Assembly (NCBI RefSeq): GCF_017357245.1 | Contig: NZ_CP071612.1 | Span: forward strand, 2,235,001-2,299,000 | Origin: Rhizobium bangladeshense | GTDB taxonomy: Bacteria > Pseudomonadota > Alphaproteobacteria > Rhizobiales > Rhizobiaceae | Direction of reading: 5' to 3' | DNA: 64,000 bases | Part shown: positions 38,768 through 48,733 of the stretch, piece after piece | Position numbering within the stretch: position 1 is the stretch's first letter | Layout: each line of letters opens with the position of its first letter | Position numbers and translations under genes: made by a program | Notes under the pieces: model-generated | Database searches by the model: none | Seen by the model: only the letters and a program-made list of their open reading frames with translations | Told to the model about the DNA's origin: nothing

Positions 38768-39514
38768 ATGAGCCAAGCCGCGCAAAGCGCACCCGACGAG
38801 CAACCGATTCTTTCGATGGGGTTTCTCCTGCGCGCGATGGCGGCAATCGCCATCCTGGCGGTCCTGACCGTCGCCATCAGTATCGCCGGCCGCTGGTTCG
38901 GCCGGCATATCTCGCTCGCCGGCAATACCGACAGCACGGCGGAAATCACGCTGACCATCGGCCGTGACACTGTACGATTCCTCGAGAATACCATCCGCTT
39001 CCCGAGCCAGAGGCATAACGGGGCAGCCGAGCGCGTCGACCTCTACCTTACCTGGCCCTCCATGTCGGGTTACGGCAAGGACAACCGTCTGCGATTCGAC
39101 GATATCGCCCAGTCCTCCGACCTCATCTTCCTGCAGATCGCCCAGAGCACCATGTCGCGCGATATGTCCGGCCGGCTGGAGCCGATCTATTCGCATCTGA
39201 TCGAAGGAGCAGCCGAGCCTTTCCGGGACGGATTGACGCTCCATCGGCTCCGCGCCGACGCCGGTTATGGCGGCGAAGTGCTGCTCACGGCACCCGTCAA
39301 GGGCGGGTCGGACTACGTCGTGCGCTGCATATTGCCTTCAACTCAGGACAAGGCTGCAAGTGGAGATTGCCAGCGGGACATCAAGGTCGGCAAGGATCTG
39401 AGCGTCCTTTACCGCTTCTCCAGCAGCCATCTCGCCGACTGGGAACATATTGATGCCGCGATCCGCATCTTTGTGGAGGCGCGTCTTGTGAACCGTTCTG
39501 CGACAAGCCCCTAA
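38768..39514 (+). CDS. Conserved hypothetical protein with one N-terminal membrane helix
   Basis: 248 residues from the ATG at 38768. After a short cytoplasmic start there is one transmembrane helix (ILSMGFLLRAMAAIAILAVLTVAI), leaving a ~200-residue periplasmic part with no obvious motif. A CILPS and a single CQRD Cys are present. The periplasmic part looks beta-rich (VDLYLTWPSM, GYGGEVLLTAPVKGGSDYVVRCILP). I do not recognise a named family. It lies about 260 bases after the BTLCP gene, across a terminator, so it should have its own promoter. Confidence 0.7.
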   Translation: MSQAAQSAPDEQPILSMGFLLRAMAAIAILAVLTVAISIAGRWFGRHISLAGNTDSTAEITLTIGRDTVRFLENTIRFPSQRHNGAAERVDLYLTWPSMSGYGKDNRLRFDDIAQSSDLIFLQIAQSTMSRDMSGRLEPIYSHLIEGAAEPFRDGLTLHRLRADAGYGGEVLLTAPVKGGSDYVVRCILPSTQDKAASGDCQRDIKVGKDLSVLYRFSSSHLADWEHIDAAIRIFVEARLVNRSATSP

Positions 39515-39632
39515 AATGCTCGCGGATAGGGAGTGAAACGATTCATCATAAACGGATTGGTAACGCTGAATCGGTAATTTCAAAAGACGAGCTGTGCGGC
39601 GGGGGGTGTGCGGTTCCTGCCCAATATCTGAA

Positions 39633-41183
39633 ATGCAAGCGAAGAGTGGAATAGTGTCAACGTCAGTCTCCTCCGTATCATCGTCCCGGTCCGGCAGCTT
39701 TGTTGCAAAGCTGTTGGCGATCCTTTCGGTGGCTGTCACGATCATCATGGTCGATTCGGCAAGTGTCGAAGCGAAAACGGCCAATCCGAAATATGCCGGC
39801 ATCGTCGTCGACGCCAAGACCGGCAACGTTCTCTACAGCGAGAATGCCGATCGGCTGCAATACCCTGCCTCGCTGACCAAGATGATGACCCTCTACATGG
39901 TCTTTGAAGCATTGGAGCAGGGTCGCATCCGTCTCGATACACCAGTTCCCTTCTCCGCTCATGCCGCAGCGCAAGCACCGACGAAACTTGGCGTGCGCGC
40001 AGGCGGCACGATTACCGTGGAACAGGGCATCCTCGGTCTCGTCACCCTGTCGGCTAATGATGCCTCGACCGCCCTTGGCGAACTGCTCGCCGGCAGCGAG
40101 GATCGTTTCGCCCAACTGATGACTGCCAAGGCGCATGCTCTCGGCATGACGCGCACGACCTACCGCAATGCCAACGGCTTGCCGAACACGGCGCAGATGA
40201 CGACGGCCCGTGACCAGGCCCGCCTCGGCATCGCTCTTCGCCAGCATTTCCCGCAATATTACGGTTATTTCTCCACCCGCGCCTTCAAGTTTGGCAGCCG
40301 CACGATCCGTAGCCATAACCGCCTGGTCGGTTCAGTGCGTGGCGTCGACGGAATTAAGACCGGTTATACGCGCGCCGCCGGCTTCAATCTTGTGAGTTCG
40401 GTGCAGGTCGACGGCAAGTCGATCGTCAGCGTGGTTCTCGGCGGCACTTCCGGCTCGGCTCGCGATGCCCAGATGCGCAATCTGATCGCTACTTATCTGC
40501 CGAAGGCGTCGAGCCGCGGCGGAAATTCGGCGCTGATGGCTCAGGCAACCCCTGCCCCGGCGATGATCGAAACGCCCGCTCCCGTTCAGCCGCAGAAGGC
40601 CCGACAAGCGGTCGCCCCGCAGCAGGTCGCGAAGACGATCACCGCGGCGCAGACGCCGGTTGCCGCCGCTGCCGCCGCCGATCTCAGCCTGCCACATAAG
40701 GGTCCTCTGCCGGACGCGCGCTATCAGGTGGCCGAGGCCGAAGTCGCCTATACCGAAACATCGGCGCCGAAGTCCGACAACCCTCTGGTCGCCCAGACGA
40801 TGCCGGCGCCGACCAAGGTCAAGACCACGAGCTTCAAGCAGCAGGCTCCGGTCGCCGCACCTGCTGGACAGGATAACGCCGCCGTCGATCACGTCACGAC
40901 CGCTTCGACCAGCACCACCCCCGCCAGCCCTGCGCCTGCAGGCTGGGTCGTACAGGTCGGCGTCTCGCCGAGCCGGCAGATGGCCATGGACCTCCTGGAG
41001 GGCGCCAAGAGCAAGGGCGGCAAGGCACTGGCCTCGGCAAAGCCCTTCGCGGTCGCCTACGGCACCGGCAATGACCAGGTCTACCGCGCGCGCTTCGGCG
41101 GCTTTGACGATCAGCGTGATGCGGTCAACGCCTGCAAGGCCTTGAAGAAGGCCGGCATCAAGTGCTGGGCGGCCGCCCAATGA
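39633..41183 (+). CDS. D-alanyl-D-alanine carboxypeptidase with SPOR domain (PBP5/6-like)
   Basis: 516 residues from the ATG at 39633; a GTG at 39654 is also plausible. It has a signal peptide (hydrophobic LLAILSVAVTIIMVDS). The DD-peptidase domain carries all three active-site motifs: SxxK in ASLTKMM, SxN in TLSANDAS, and KTG in IKTGYTRA. A long Ala/Pro/Gln linker follows (about residues 300-435), ending in a SPOR domain (GWVVQVGVSPSRQMAMDLLE) that binds denuded peptidoglycan at division sites. It trims peptide stems in cell-wall maturation at the septum. Confidence 0.92.
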   Translation: MQAKSGIVSTSVSSVSSSRSGSFVAKLLAILSVAVTIIMVDSASVEAKTANPKYAGIVVDAKTGNVLYSENADRLQYPASLTKMMTLYMVFEALEQGRIRLDTPVPFSAHAAAQAPTKLGVRAGGTITVEQGILGLVTLSANDASTALGELLAGSEDRFAQLMTAKAHALGMTRTTYRNANGLPNTAQMTTARDQARLGIALRQHFPQYYGYFSTRAFKFGSRTIRSHNRLVGSVRGVDGIKTGYTRAAGFNLVSSVQVDGKSIVSVVLGGTSGSARDAQMRNLIATYLPKASSRGGNSALMAQATPAPAMIETPAPVQPQKARQAVAPQQVAKTITAAQTPVAAAAAADLSLPHKGPLPDARYQVAEAEVAYTETSAPKSDNPLVAQTMPAPTKVKTTSFKQQAPVAAPAGQDNAAVDHVTTASTSTTPASPAPAGWVVQVGVSPSRQMAMDLLEGAKSKGGKALASAKPFAVAYGTGNDQVYRARFGGFDDQRDAVNACKALKKAGIKCWAAAQ

Positions 41184-41226
41184 GCTATTCGGTGCTGCCA
41201 GCAACATGGTCGGCGGCATTGGTAAC

Positions 41227-41264
41227 GGCCGGAATCGGTGTTTGCGTTTCCGGCCACCATTTTT
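41227..41264 (+). terminator. Terminator after the DD-carboxypeptidase gene
   Basis: GGCCGGAA (41227-41234) pairs with TTCCGGCC (41248-41255), followed by ACCATTTTTG. Confidence 0.7.
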
Positions 41265-41296
41265 GAACTCGATCAGTAGTGCGTACGGGGAAAACA

Positions 41297-41572
41297 ATGG
41301 CGATCAATGAGAATGTTCCGGGAATGCCAGGCGACCGCCGCATCGGAGCCAAGGGGCGCTCGCCCCTGCATCCGCTGCACGAAGCCGCTCTGCGACTTGC
41401 CGAAATCGGTTTGCAACGGCCGAGGGCGAAGTCTGCAAAGACCCGGGATCTCATCAATCTGCTGCTTTGCCACGGCGCCCGCGCCTGGCGCTATTCGCAG
41501 CCTGAAGCCCGCATTCATCTGCATGTGACGTCGCCGGACGGCAGCGCGCCTGTGCAGCTGCGTCTGCGCTGA
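41297..41572 (+). CDS. Small hypothetical protein
   Basis: 91 residues from the ATG at 41297, with GGGGAAAA just upstream. A start at 41279 has none. It is basic and mostly helical (LHPLHEAALRLAEIGLQRP), with a C-terminal strand pair (ARIHLHVTSPDGSAPVQLRLR). I do not recognise a family. It is small, isolated and convergent with DUF1489, yet its codon bias resembles that of its neighbours. Confidence 0.6.
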   Translation: MAINENVPGMPGDRRIGAKGRSPLHPLHEAALRLAEIGLQRPRAKSAKTRDLINLLLCHGARAWRYSQPEARIHLHVTSPDGSAPVQLRLR

Positions 41573-41616
41573 AATTTGATTGCTGTTACCGAAGCCGGCG
41601 TTTTGGGCGATGGAAA

Positions 41617-42054
41617 TTAGAGTAGGCCGAGCTCTGTAAGCTCGCGGCGCAGGTCCGCGGGCATTTCGGCGATCCCGGCGCCCAAGCTCGTCAGATCAGG
41701 CGGCACGTCATCCTGCGTATAGTAGCGCCAGCCCTGGAAAGGCCGCTTCGGCTGTACCGCGGTTTCGATGACCTCCGGACCCAGCATCAGGCGGCAGCGT
41801 GAAATCCCTTCGTCGTCGGTGAATGTCACGATGTCGAGCAGCCTCTGCCTTGCCTGCACCTGTCCCTTGATCACCCAGTAGAGCGAACCGCCGTCGAGGA
41901 GCTCCGCCATGCGTTTGGGCACCATGCGCGTGGTGTGCACCGAATGAGGTTCGAGTCCGGCGGCGATGGCGCGCAGAGAGCGCTCCGCCACCCATTCGCG
42001 CAGATCCTCGATTGAGTCGGCGCCGACACAGAGTTTGATGAGATGCAATGCCAT
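41617..42054 (-). CDS. DUF1489 family protein
   Basis: 145 residues. It is an alphaproteobacterial family of unknown function (PF07370), recognised by the start MALHLIKLCVGADSIEDL, the central GGSLYWVIKGQVQARQRLLDI and the C-terminal GWRYYTQDDVPPDL. It is soluble, single-domain and lies 60 bases downstream of sdaA on the same strand, so it may be the second gene of that transcript. Confidence 0.92.
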   Translation of the reverse strand: MALHLIKLCVGADSIEDLREWVAERSLRAIAAGLEPHSVHTTRMVPKRMAELLDGGSLYWVIKGQVQARQRLLDIVTFTDDEGISRCRLMLGPEVIETAVQPKRPFQGWRYYTQDDVPPDLTSLGAGIAEMPADLRRELTELGLL

Positions 42055-42114
42055 GCCGCCGTTGAAATCCTTTTGGCAGCGGGCGTCAAGTATGAAGCGA
42101 AGCAGTCCCTACTA

Positions 42115-43515
<1,401 letters not shown>

Positions 43516-43762
43516 GGATGCGCCTTCTGAACACTGGAGTACAAAATTTAAACGCCGCCGGTTTCGGATCCACGCGGCGAACCGACATCGCATGGAGTCG
43601 ATGCGACATTTCACACTAGCGCAGAGCCCGGAAAATCGGAATCGCTTTTCAAAGCGATATGGCGTGCGGCGCTCTTAATCTCGGCGGCCTCGGCTCACCG
43701 GTCATTGCAGCATTGCAGCGCATATGTAAGGTGGCCGCATACACGCGGAGACTGAATCATTG

Positions 43763-44527
43763 ATGACGACGGCGGATTATATCGCTCTGGCCTTTTTTGC
43801 CTGTGTCTGGGTGGGTTATTCCTGGCTGTTGAAGGGCCGCACCTTCTTCGGCCGCACCAGCCTGACCCATGCGATGACCGAACGCCGGCGGGAGTGGATC
43901 TACAATTCGCTGCGCCGCGACCTCAAGATGATCGACACGCAGATCATGGCCGGCCTGCAGAACGGCACGGCCTTTTTCGCCTCCACCTCTATTTTCGCAA
44001 TGGGCAGCTGCTTCGCCCTGCTCGGCGCGACGGAGAAAGTCGACGCCGTCTTTGCCGACCTGCCCTTCGTCCTCCATGGCGGCCATGGCTCTTTCGAGAT
44101 GAAGGTCGGCGGCCTGGCGACGCTTTTCGGCTATGCCTTCTTCAAGTTCGGCTGGTCCTATCGGCTGTTCAACTATTGCACCATTCTTTTCGGTTCCATC
44201 CCGATGATGCGCGACACCGAAGCCGACATTATCGCCGCCGAGCGGGCGGCCGAACGCGTTATCCGCATGAATGTCATCGCGGGCAGCAATTTCAACGAGG
44301 GTCTGAGGGCGATCTTCCTGTCGATCGGCTATCTCGGCTGGTTCATCAATCCTTATGTTTTCATGCTGACGACCTCAGTCGTCATCTTCGTGCTGGCACG
44401 GCGGCAGTTCTTTTCGGAGGCGCGGCTGGCGATCATGGATGGAAGGCCGCCATCAGATCTTCAGCTTTCTGCTATTCGCCGCGACATGCCGTCGAGCGAC
44501 GGAAATGCTTCGACCGGGGGACTGTGA
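43763..44527 (+). CDS. DUF599 membrane protein
   Basis: 254 residues from the ATG at 43763 (a TTG at 43760 is in frame). It is a DUF599 family (PF04654) inner-membrane protein with about five helices: IALAFFACVWVGYSWL, STSIFAMGSCFALLGATE, LATLFGYAFFKFGWSYRLFNY, and a C-terminal YVFMLTTSVVIFVLARRQFF. The function is unknown. Its TGA overlaps the ATG of the next gene by one base, so the two are translationally coupled. Confidence 0.9.
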   Translation: MTTADYIALAFFACVWVGYSWLLKGRTFFGRTSLTHAMTERRREWIYNSLRRDLKMIDTQIMAGLQNGTAFFASTSIFAMGSCFALLGATEKVDAVFADLPFVLHGGHGSFEMKVGGLATLFGYAFFKFGWSYRLFNYCTILFGSIPMMRDTEADIIAAERAAERVIRMNVIAGSNFNEGLRAIFLSIGYLGWFINPYVFMLTTSVVIFVLARRQFFSEARLAIMDGRPPSDLQLSAIRRDMPSSDGNASTGGL

Positions 44528-45516
44528 TGACAATGCCGGCAATGAAGGCAGATGCGGCGGCAAGACCACCGCGCATCGGTCTCTTGGATACGGCGCGCGG
44601 CGTCGCGCTGATCGCCATGGCGAGCTACCATTTCACCTGGGACATGGAGTTCATGGCCTATCTCGCGCCCGGCACCGCCGAGACCGGCTGGCTGAAGATC
44701 TATGCCCGGGCGATCGCAACGACCTTTCTCTTCATTGTCGGCATAAGCCTTGTGCTTTCCAGCACGCCGACGATTCGCTGGCCGTCCTTCTGGAAACGTC
44801 TCGCCATGATTGCCGGAGCAGCCGCGGTCATTTCGATCGCCACCCGCATCGCAATGCCGGACACCTGGATCTATTTCGGCATCCTGCACTGTATCGCGGT
44901 GCTCACGCTCATCGGCATCGTCTTTATGAGATTGCCGCTCGCCTTCACGCTCCTCACCACAGTCGCGCTCCTTGCCGCCTGGATTCTCGACATTTTCGGC
45001 ACACCAGGCCTGCTCCGTTCGTCCTTCTTCGATCCCAGATATCTCGCCTGGATCGGCCTTGCCGAAACGCCGCAGCGCTCGAACGATTACGTGCCGCTGT
45101 TTCCCTGGGCACTGCCGTTCTTTGTGGGGCTGAGTGTCGCCTTGATCGCCATCAGAACCAGACTGCCGCATTGGCTTGCGGCGATCGGCACAGGCTCCTG
45201 GTGGCCGGCCAGGCTCGGCCGTCACAGCCTTGCCTTCTACCTCATTCATCAGCCCGTTCTGATCGCGATCGCTTACGGACTTTCCATTGTGGTCCCGCCG
45301 CCGCAGCCGGATTCCGCCGAAACTTACCTAAGGGAATGCAACGCCGCCTGCGTCAAGCAGCAAGGCGAGGCCCTATGCAGGGCCTTCTGCCAGTGCACGC
45401 TCGAAAGGCTGCAGGCCAACGCTCTTCTCACGCCGCTGCAGACGGGCAAGATCGATCCAGAGACTAATGAGGAGGTCCAGACGATCGCTGGCCAATGCAG
45501 CGCCGAGGCGCAGTAA
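44527..45516 (+). CDS. DUF1624/heparan-alpha-glucosaminide acetyltransferase-like membrane protein with Cys-rich tail
   Basis: 329 residues from the ATG at 44527 (start/stop overlap TGATG with DUF599). Residues ~15-260 form a DUF1624 multipass domain beginning RIGLLDTARGVALIAMASYHFTWD, with seven or eight helices, typical of acyltransferase-like membrane proteins. The C-terminal ~70 residues are a soluble tail with six Cys in CNAACVKQQGEALCRAFCQC and one more near the end, an unusual addition. The acyl acceptor, if any, is unknown. Confidence 0.85.
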   Translation: MTMPAMKADAAARPPRIGLLDTARGVALIAMASYHFTWDMEFMAYLAPGTAETGWLKIYARAIATTFLFIVGISLVLSSTPTIRWPSFWKRLAMIAGAAAVISIATRIAMPDTWIYFGILHCIAVLTLIGIVFMRLPLAFTLLTTVALLAAWILDIFGTPGLLRSSFFDPRYLAWIGLAETPQRSNDYVPLFPWALPFFVGLSVALIAIRTRLPHWLAAIGTGSWWPARLGRHSLAFYLIHQPVLIAIAYGLSIVVPPPQPDSAETYLRECNAACVKQQGEALCRAFCQCTLERLQANALLTPLQTGKIDPETNEEVQTIAGQCSAEAQ

Positions 45517-45542
45517 TCTCCGCAACCGTTCCACGGCAATTC

Positions 45543-45935
45543 TCAGGTGGTGACGCCGATTTCGGCGAGGCGGCCGAGGCAGGCCTCTTCGATATTGTCT
45601 AGTTCCGTCAGCGTGTCGTCTATGTCCTTGCGCTTCTGGCGCAGGTCCTCACGTTTCTCGTCGACGCGCTTCATCAGCAGCTTTAGCTGGCCGAGCTCGC
45701 CTGGCGGCTCCTTGTAGACCTGGATGATCTCGCGGATCTCCGCGATGGTGAAGCCGATCCGTCGTCCGCGCAGGATTTCTCCGATGAGCCGTCGGTCCGC
45801 CGGCCGGAAGAGACGGGTGCGCCCTCGCCGCTCCGGATGGATCAGTCCCTCGTCTTCGTAGAAGCGGAGCGTGCGCGTGGATACACCGAATTCGCGCGTC
45901 AGCTCCGTTATGCTATAATATTTGTTCACCGGCAT
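45543..45935 (-). CDS. MerR family transcriptional regulator
   Basis: 130 residues. The N-terminal winged HTH is KYYSITELTREFGVSTRTLRFYEDEGLIHPERRGRTRLF, followed by a short dimerisation helix (LGQLKLLMKRVDEKREDLRQ). The first ~70 residues resemble the LiuR-type regulators of branched-chain amino-acid catabolism, but no such genes are adjacent here. The effector domain is short and lacks metal-binding Cys pairs apart from one Cys at the C-terminus. It has its own promoter/operator just upstream, suggesting autoregulation. Confidence 0.92.
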   Translation of the reverse strand: MPVNKYYSITELTREFGVSTRTLRFYEDEGLIHPERRGRTRLFRPADRRLIGEILRGRRIGFTIAEIREIIQVYKEPPGELGQLKLLMKRVDEKREDLRQKRKDIDDTLTELDNIEEACLGRLAEIGVTT

Positions 45936-45959
45936 GTCTTCCCCGTCGTCGAACCGGCA

Positions 45960-45988
45960 ATAATATTGACTTTTACGTAATAGTCAAT
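45960..45988 (-). promoter_or_regulatory. Promoter and dyad operator of the MerR gene
   Basis: On the minus strand TTGACT (45982-45987) as -35 and TATTAT (45960-45965) as -10 are separated by 16 bases. The perfect inverted repeat ATTGACT/AGTCAAT (45965-45988, ten-base spacer) lies over the -35 and spacer, the classic MerR position, and 25 bases upstream of the ATG. Confidence 0.65.
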
Positions 45989-46000
45989 TTCGGCGATCCG

Positions 46001-47413
46001 TCAGATCCCGAACCACCACGTGGCAATGCCGAGAAAGGCGAAGAAGCCAGTACAGTCGGTTACCGTGGTCACGAACACCGACGATGCGATCGCCGGGTCC
46101 GCTCCCATCTTGTCGAGCAGCAGCGGCAGCAGGATGCCAGCCAGGGCGGCCGCCATCAGATTGATGATCATCGCCGCCGCGATCACACCGCCGAGCTGAT
46201 AGTCTTGGAACCAGGTGCCGGCGATAAGGCCCATGATAGTGGCGAAGACCATTCCGTTCAGAATGCCGACCCCCGCTTCCCTGCGAATGATGCGGCCGGC
46301 ATTGTAGATGTCGAGATCGCGGGTGGCGAGAGCACGCACCGTCACCGTCATCGTCTGCGTGCCGGCATTGCCCCCCATCGAGGCGACGATCGGCATCAGC
46401 ACCGCAAGCGCGATCATTTTCTCGATCGAGGCGTCGAACAGGCCTATGACGCTGGCCGACAGCATCGCCGTGCCGAGATTGATCAAAAGCCAGAGGAAAC
46501 GCGAGCGCGCCGTCGATATCACATTGTCCGACAGCTCTTCATCGCCAACGCCGCCGAGGCGCTTGATGTCCTCGTCCGCCTCTTCGTGGATGACGTCGAC
46601 GACGTCGTCGATGGTCAGCACGCCGACCAGCCGGCCGTTTTCGTCGACGACGGCAGCCGAGAGAAGGTCGTATTGTTCGAAGAGCTGGGCGGCCTCCTCC
46701 TGGTCCATCTCGGCGGGAACCGGATGATTGGTCTCACGCATGATCTGTTCGATCTTCGTCTGCCGCTTGGTGCGCAGGATCTGATCGAGATCGACGGCGC
46801 CGAGCAGCTTGAAGGTCGGATCGATGACGAAGATCTGAGAGAAGGAATAAGGCAGATCCTCCTCGTCGCGCATGTAGTCGATCGTCTGACCCACAGTCCA
46901 GAATGGCGGCACCGCGACGAACTCGGTCTGCATGCGGCGCCCGGCCGAGCTTTCGGGATAGTCAAGCGCCCGGCGCAGCCGCACCCGCTCGGTAAACGGC
47001 AGCTGGGCGAGGATTTCTTCCCGGTCCTCCTTATCGAGCTCTTCGAGAATGTAAACGGCATCGTCCGAGTCGAGCTCGCCGATGGCGGCCGCGATCTGCT
47101 CGTTCGGCATCTGGTCGACGATCTCTCGGCGGATCGCCTCGTCGACCTCGGTCAGCGCCGTCATGTCGAAGTCTTCGCCGAGCAGGCGCACCAGCGCCAG
47201 GCGCTGATCCGGCTGGATCGATTCGAGCAGGTCGCCTATTTCGGATTCATGCAGGCGGGCGACATTCCCGCGCAGGAACAACGTATCGCGATCGGCGATC
47301 GCGGCACCGACGAGCGCCAGGAAATCGCCGCGGACATTTCCGTCCTCGTCGTAAATATCCGCTTCCTCGTCATCGCGCCGGCGAATACGGTCTTCCGTGT
47401 CGGTCGTCGTCAT
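46001..47413 (-). CDS. mgtE: Magnesium transporter MgtE
   Basis: 470 residues from the ATG at 47411-47413, with GAGGG six bases upstream. It is a channel-type Mg2+ importer of the inner membrane. Domain order is standard: an acidic N domain (residues ~30-150), two CBS domains (~155-280; IDDVVDVIHEEADEDI at the end), and a five-helix pore with the selectivity-type segment MGGNAGTQTMTVTVRALA. The N-domain and CBS pair close the pore when Mg2+ is high. No Mg riboswitch is visible upstream. Confidence 0.96.
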   Translation of the reverse strand: MTTTDTEDRIRRRDDEEADIYDEDGNVRGDFLALVGAAIADRDTLFLRGNVARLHESEIGDLLESIQPDQRLALVRLLGEDFDMTALTEVDEAIRREIVDQMPNEQIAAAIGELDSDDAVYILEELDKEDREEILAQLPFTERVRLRRALDYPESSAGRRMQTEFVAVPPFWTVGQTIDYMRDEEDLPYSFSQIFVIDPTFKLLGAVDLDQILRTKRQTKIEQIMRETNHPVPAEMDQEEAAQLFEQYDLLSAAVVDENGRLVGVLTIDDVVDVIHEEADEDIKRLGGVGDEELSDNVISTARSRFLWLLINLGTAMLSASVIGLFDASIEKMIALAVLMPIVASMGGNAGTQTMTVTVRALATRDLDIYNAGRIIRREAGVGILNGMVFATIMGLIAGTWFQDYQLGGVIAAAMIINLMAAALAGILLPLLLDKMGADPAIASSVFVTTVTDCTGFFAFLGIATWWFGI

Positions 47414-47654
47414 CTGCCGCCCTCGCACCTGGTTCGAATTTCAACGACTGCCGAGCCGCATTCGCAAATGTCGGCCGAAAACACATTGTCAACAAGCAGA
47501 TAAGTGAATCCCGCGCGAGCTCGCCGCAGCCGAAATTCTTGGCCCCTGCTAGCTCAAAGCATCCTTGCCGTAAAGCGGCAAACCGTGCTTCGTGATGACA
47601 ATGTCTGCGGCCGGCGATAGTTTCCTCGCCGTTCAAAGCGAGGGAGCCCGCTTC

Positions 47655-48149
47655 ATGCCTATCCGTCCGATCCTGCGCTATCCGAATCCGGGCCTGAAGA
47701 CCGTCTGCGCGCCGGTAACGGCCTTCGATGCATCGCTGGCCGAGCTTGCCGACGACCTGCTGGCGACGATGCGCGCAGCACCCGGCGTCGGCATCACCGC
47801 TGCCCACATCGGTGTCTTCCTCCGTATCACCGTGCTTGAGCTCGACAGGGCAGACGGTGTGCGCCTCTACGTCAATCCGCAGATTACCTGGAGATCGCAG
47901 GAGACGATGAGCCATGCTGAAGGCAGCGTCTCCATGCCCGGCGCGACCGAAGAGGTCACACGGCCACGAGCGATCGGCTTTCGCTATCAGGATGCCGGAG
48001 GCAACGTGCATGAGGAGGCCGCCGAAGATTTCCTCGCCATCTGCCTCCAGCACGAGATCGACCAGCTCGATGGCATCTTCTGGCTGCAGCGGCTTTCACG
48101 GCTGAAGCGCGACCGCCTCGTCAAAAGATGGGAGAAAATGCAAGGCTGA
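47655..48149 (+). CDS. Peptide deformylase-like protein with substituted active-site residues
   Basis: 164 residues from the ATG at 47655, which follows GAGGGAG. The fold and length are those of peptide deformylase (RYPNPGLKTVCAPV start, SRLKRDRLVKRWEK end). All three diagnostic motifs are altered: GxGxAAxQ is GVGITAAHIG (Gln to His), EGCLS is EGSVS (metal Cys to Ser) and HEIDH is HEIDQ (second metal His to Gln). It therefore probably does not bind the catalytic metal as deformylase does. Rhizobia carry additional true deformylases, and this paralogue may bind N-terminal formyl-Met peptides or have another role. Confidence 0.85.
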   Translation: MPIRPILRYPNPGLKTVCAPVTAFDASLAELADDLLATMRAAPGVGITAAHIGVFLRITVLELDRADGVRLYVNPQITWRSQETMSHAEGSVSMPGATEEVTRPRAIGFRYQDAGGNVHEEAAEDFLAICLQHEIDQLDGIFWLQRLSRLKRDRLVKRWEKMQG

Positions 48150-48220
48150 CAAATCGACCGGGGCGCCGAACCATTCGCCCCTCTCAGCGTTGACCCGCAG
48201 AGAAACAAGGAGCGACTATA

Positions 48221-48733
48221 ATGGCAAGGATCGGCGACAAGACCCCGATTTCACGCGTGCCCCCCGAGCTTTCCCGCGAAGAAGACTATCGCGACCTCGA
48301 GGAACGCAACCTCGACGACGGCTGGCCCTACGCCGACGGCACTGCTGCCAGCGACCCGGCAAACCGCCCCTATGGCGAGACTGCGGCAAATTTCGACAGC
48401 GATCCCAACACAGGTTTCCGTGTCGATGGCACAGACAAGGACGGCAAGGAGAATCGGCTGAAGGATTCGCTTCGCGCCGGGATGATCGACCGCGATGAAA
48501 GCGACGAGCTTGAAGCGCGGGTGAACGATGTTCTCGAGAATATCCCTGAGGTCGATATCAACAGTATCGAGGTTCACGCGGACGGTCACGTCGTAACCCT
48601 GGAAGGTTCGGTCGAGACGATCGGCATTGCCCGCAAGGTCGAGCTCAGCGCACTTTCGGTCGACGGTGTCCACCATGTCCGCAACAAGCTGCAACTAACC
48701 GGGGTCGACGCCCATATTCCAAACGAAGACTGA
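48221..48733 (+). CDS. BON-domain protein
   Basis: 170 residues. The ATG at 48221 is close to AAGGAGCG. The first ~90 residues are acidic and low-complexity, with the rhizobial pattern YRDLEERNLDDGWPYADGTAASDPANRPYGE, and then a single BON domain follows (ARVNDVLENIPEVDINSIEVHADGHVVTLEGSVETI), the lipid/osmotic-shock-associated fold of OsmY and SPOR-type proteins. No signal peptide is apparent, so its location is unclear. It stands alone between the deformylase homologue and an intergenic stretch. Confidence 0.82.
   Translation: MARIGDKTPISRVPPELSREEDYRDLEERNLDDGWPYADGTAASDPANRPYGETAANFDSDPNTGFRVDGTDKDGKENRLKDSLRAGMIDRDESDELEARVNDVLENIPEVDINSIEVHADGHVVTLEGSVETIGIARKVELSALSVDGVHHVRNKLQLTGVDAHIPNED

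Noticed and set aside
43894..44526. N-terminal extension of the DUF1624 protein into the DUF599 gene
   Set aside because: The region is the DUF599 gene in another frame, and the DUF1624 domain begins right after the coupled ATG at 44527.
46205..47503. Long plus-strand open frame opposite mgtE
   Set aside because: The mgtE frame carries the CBS and pore motifs. The opposite translation shows only the Arg/Asp/Gly-rich composition of an antisense shadow.
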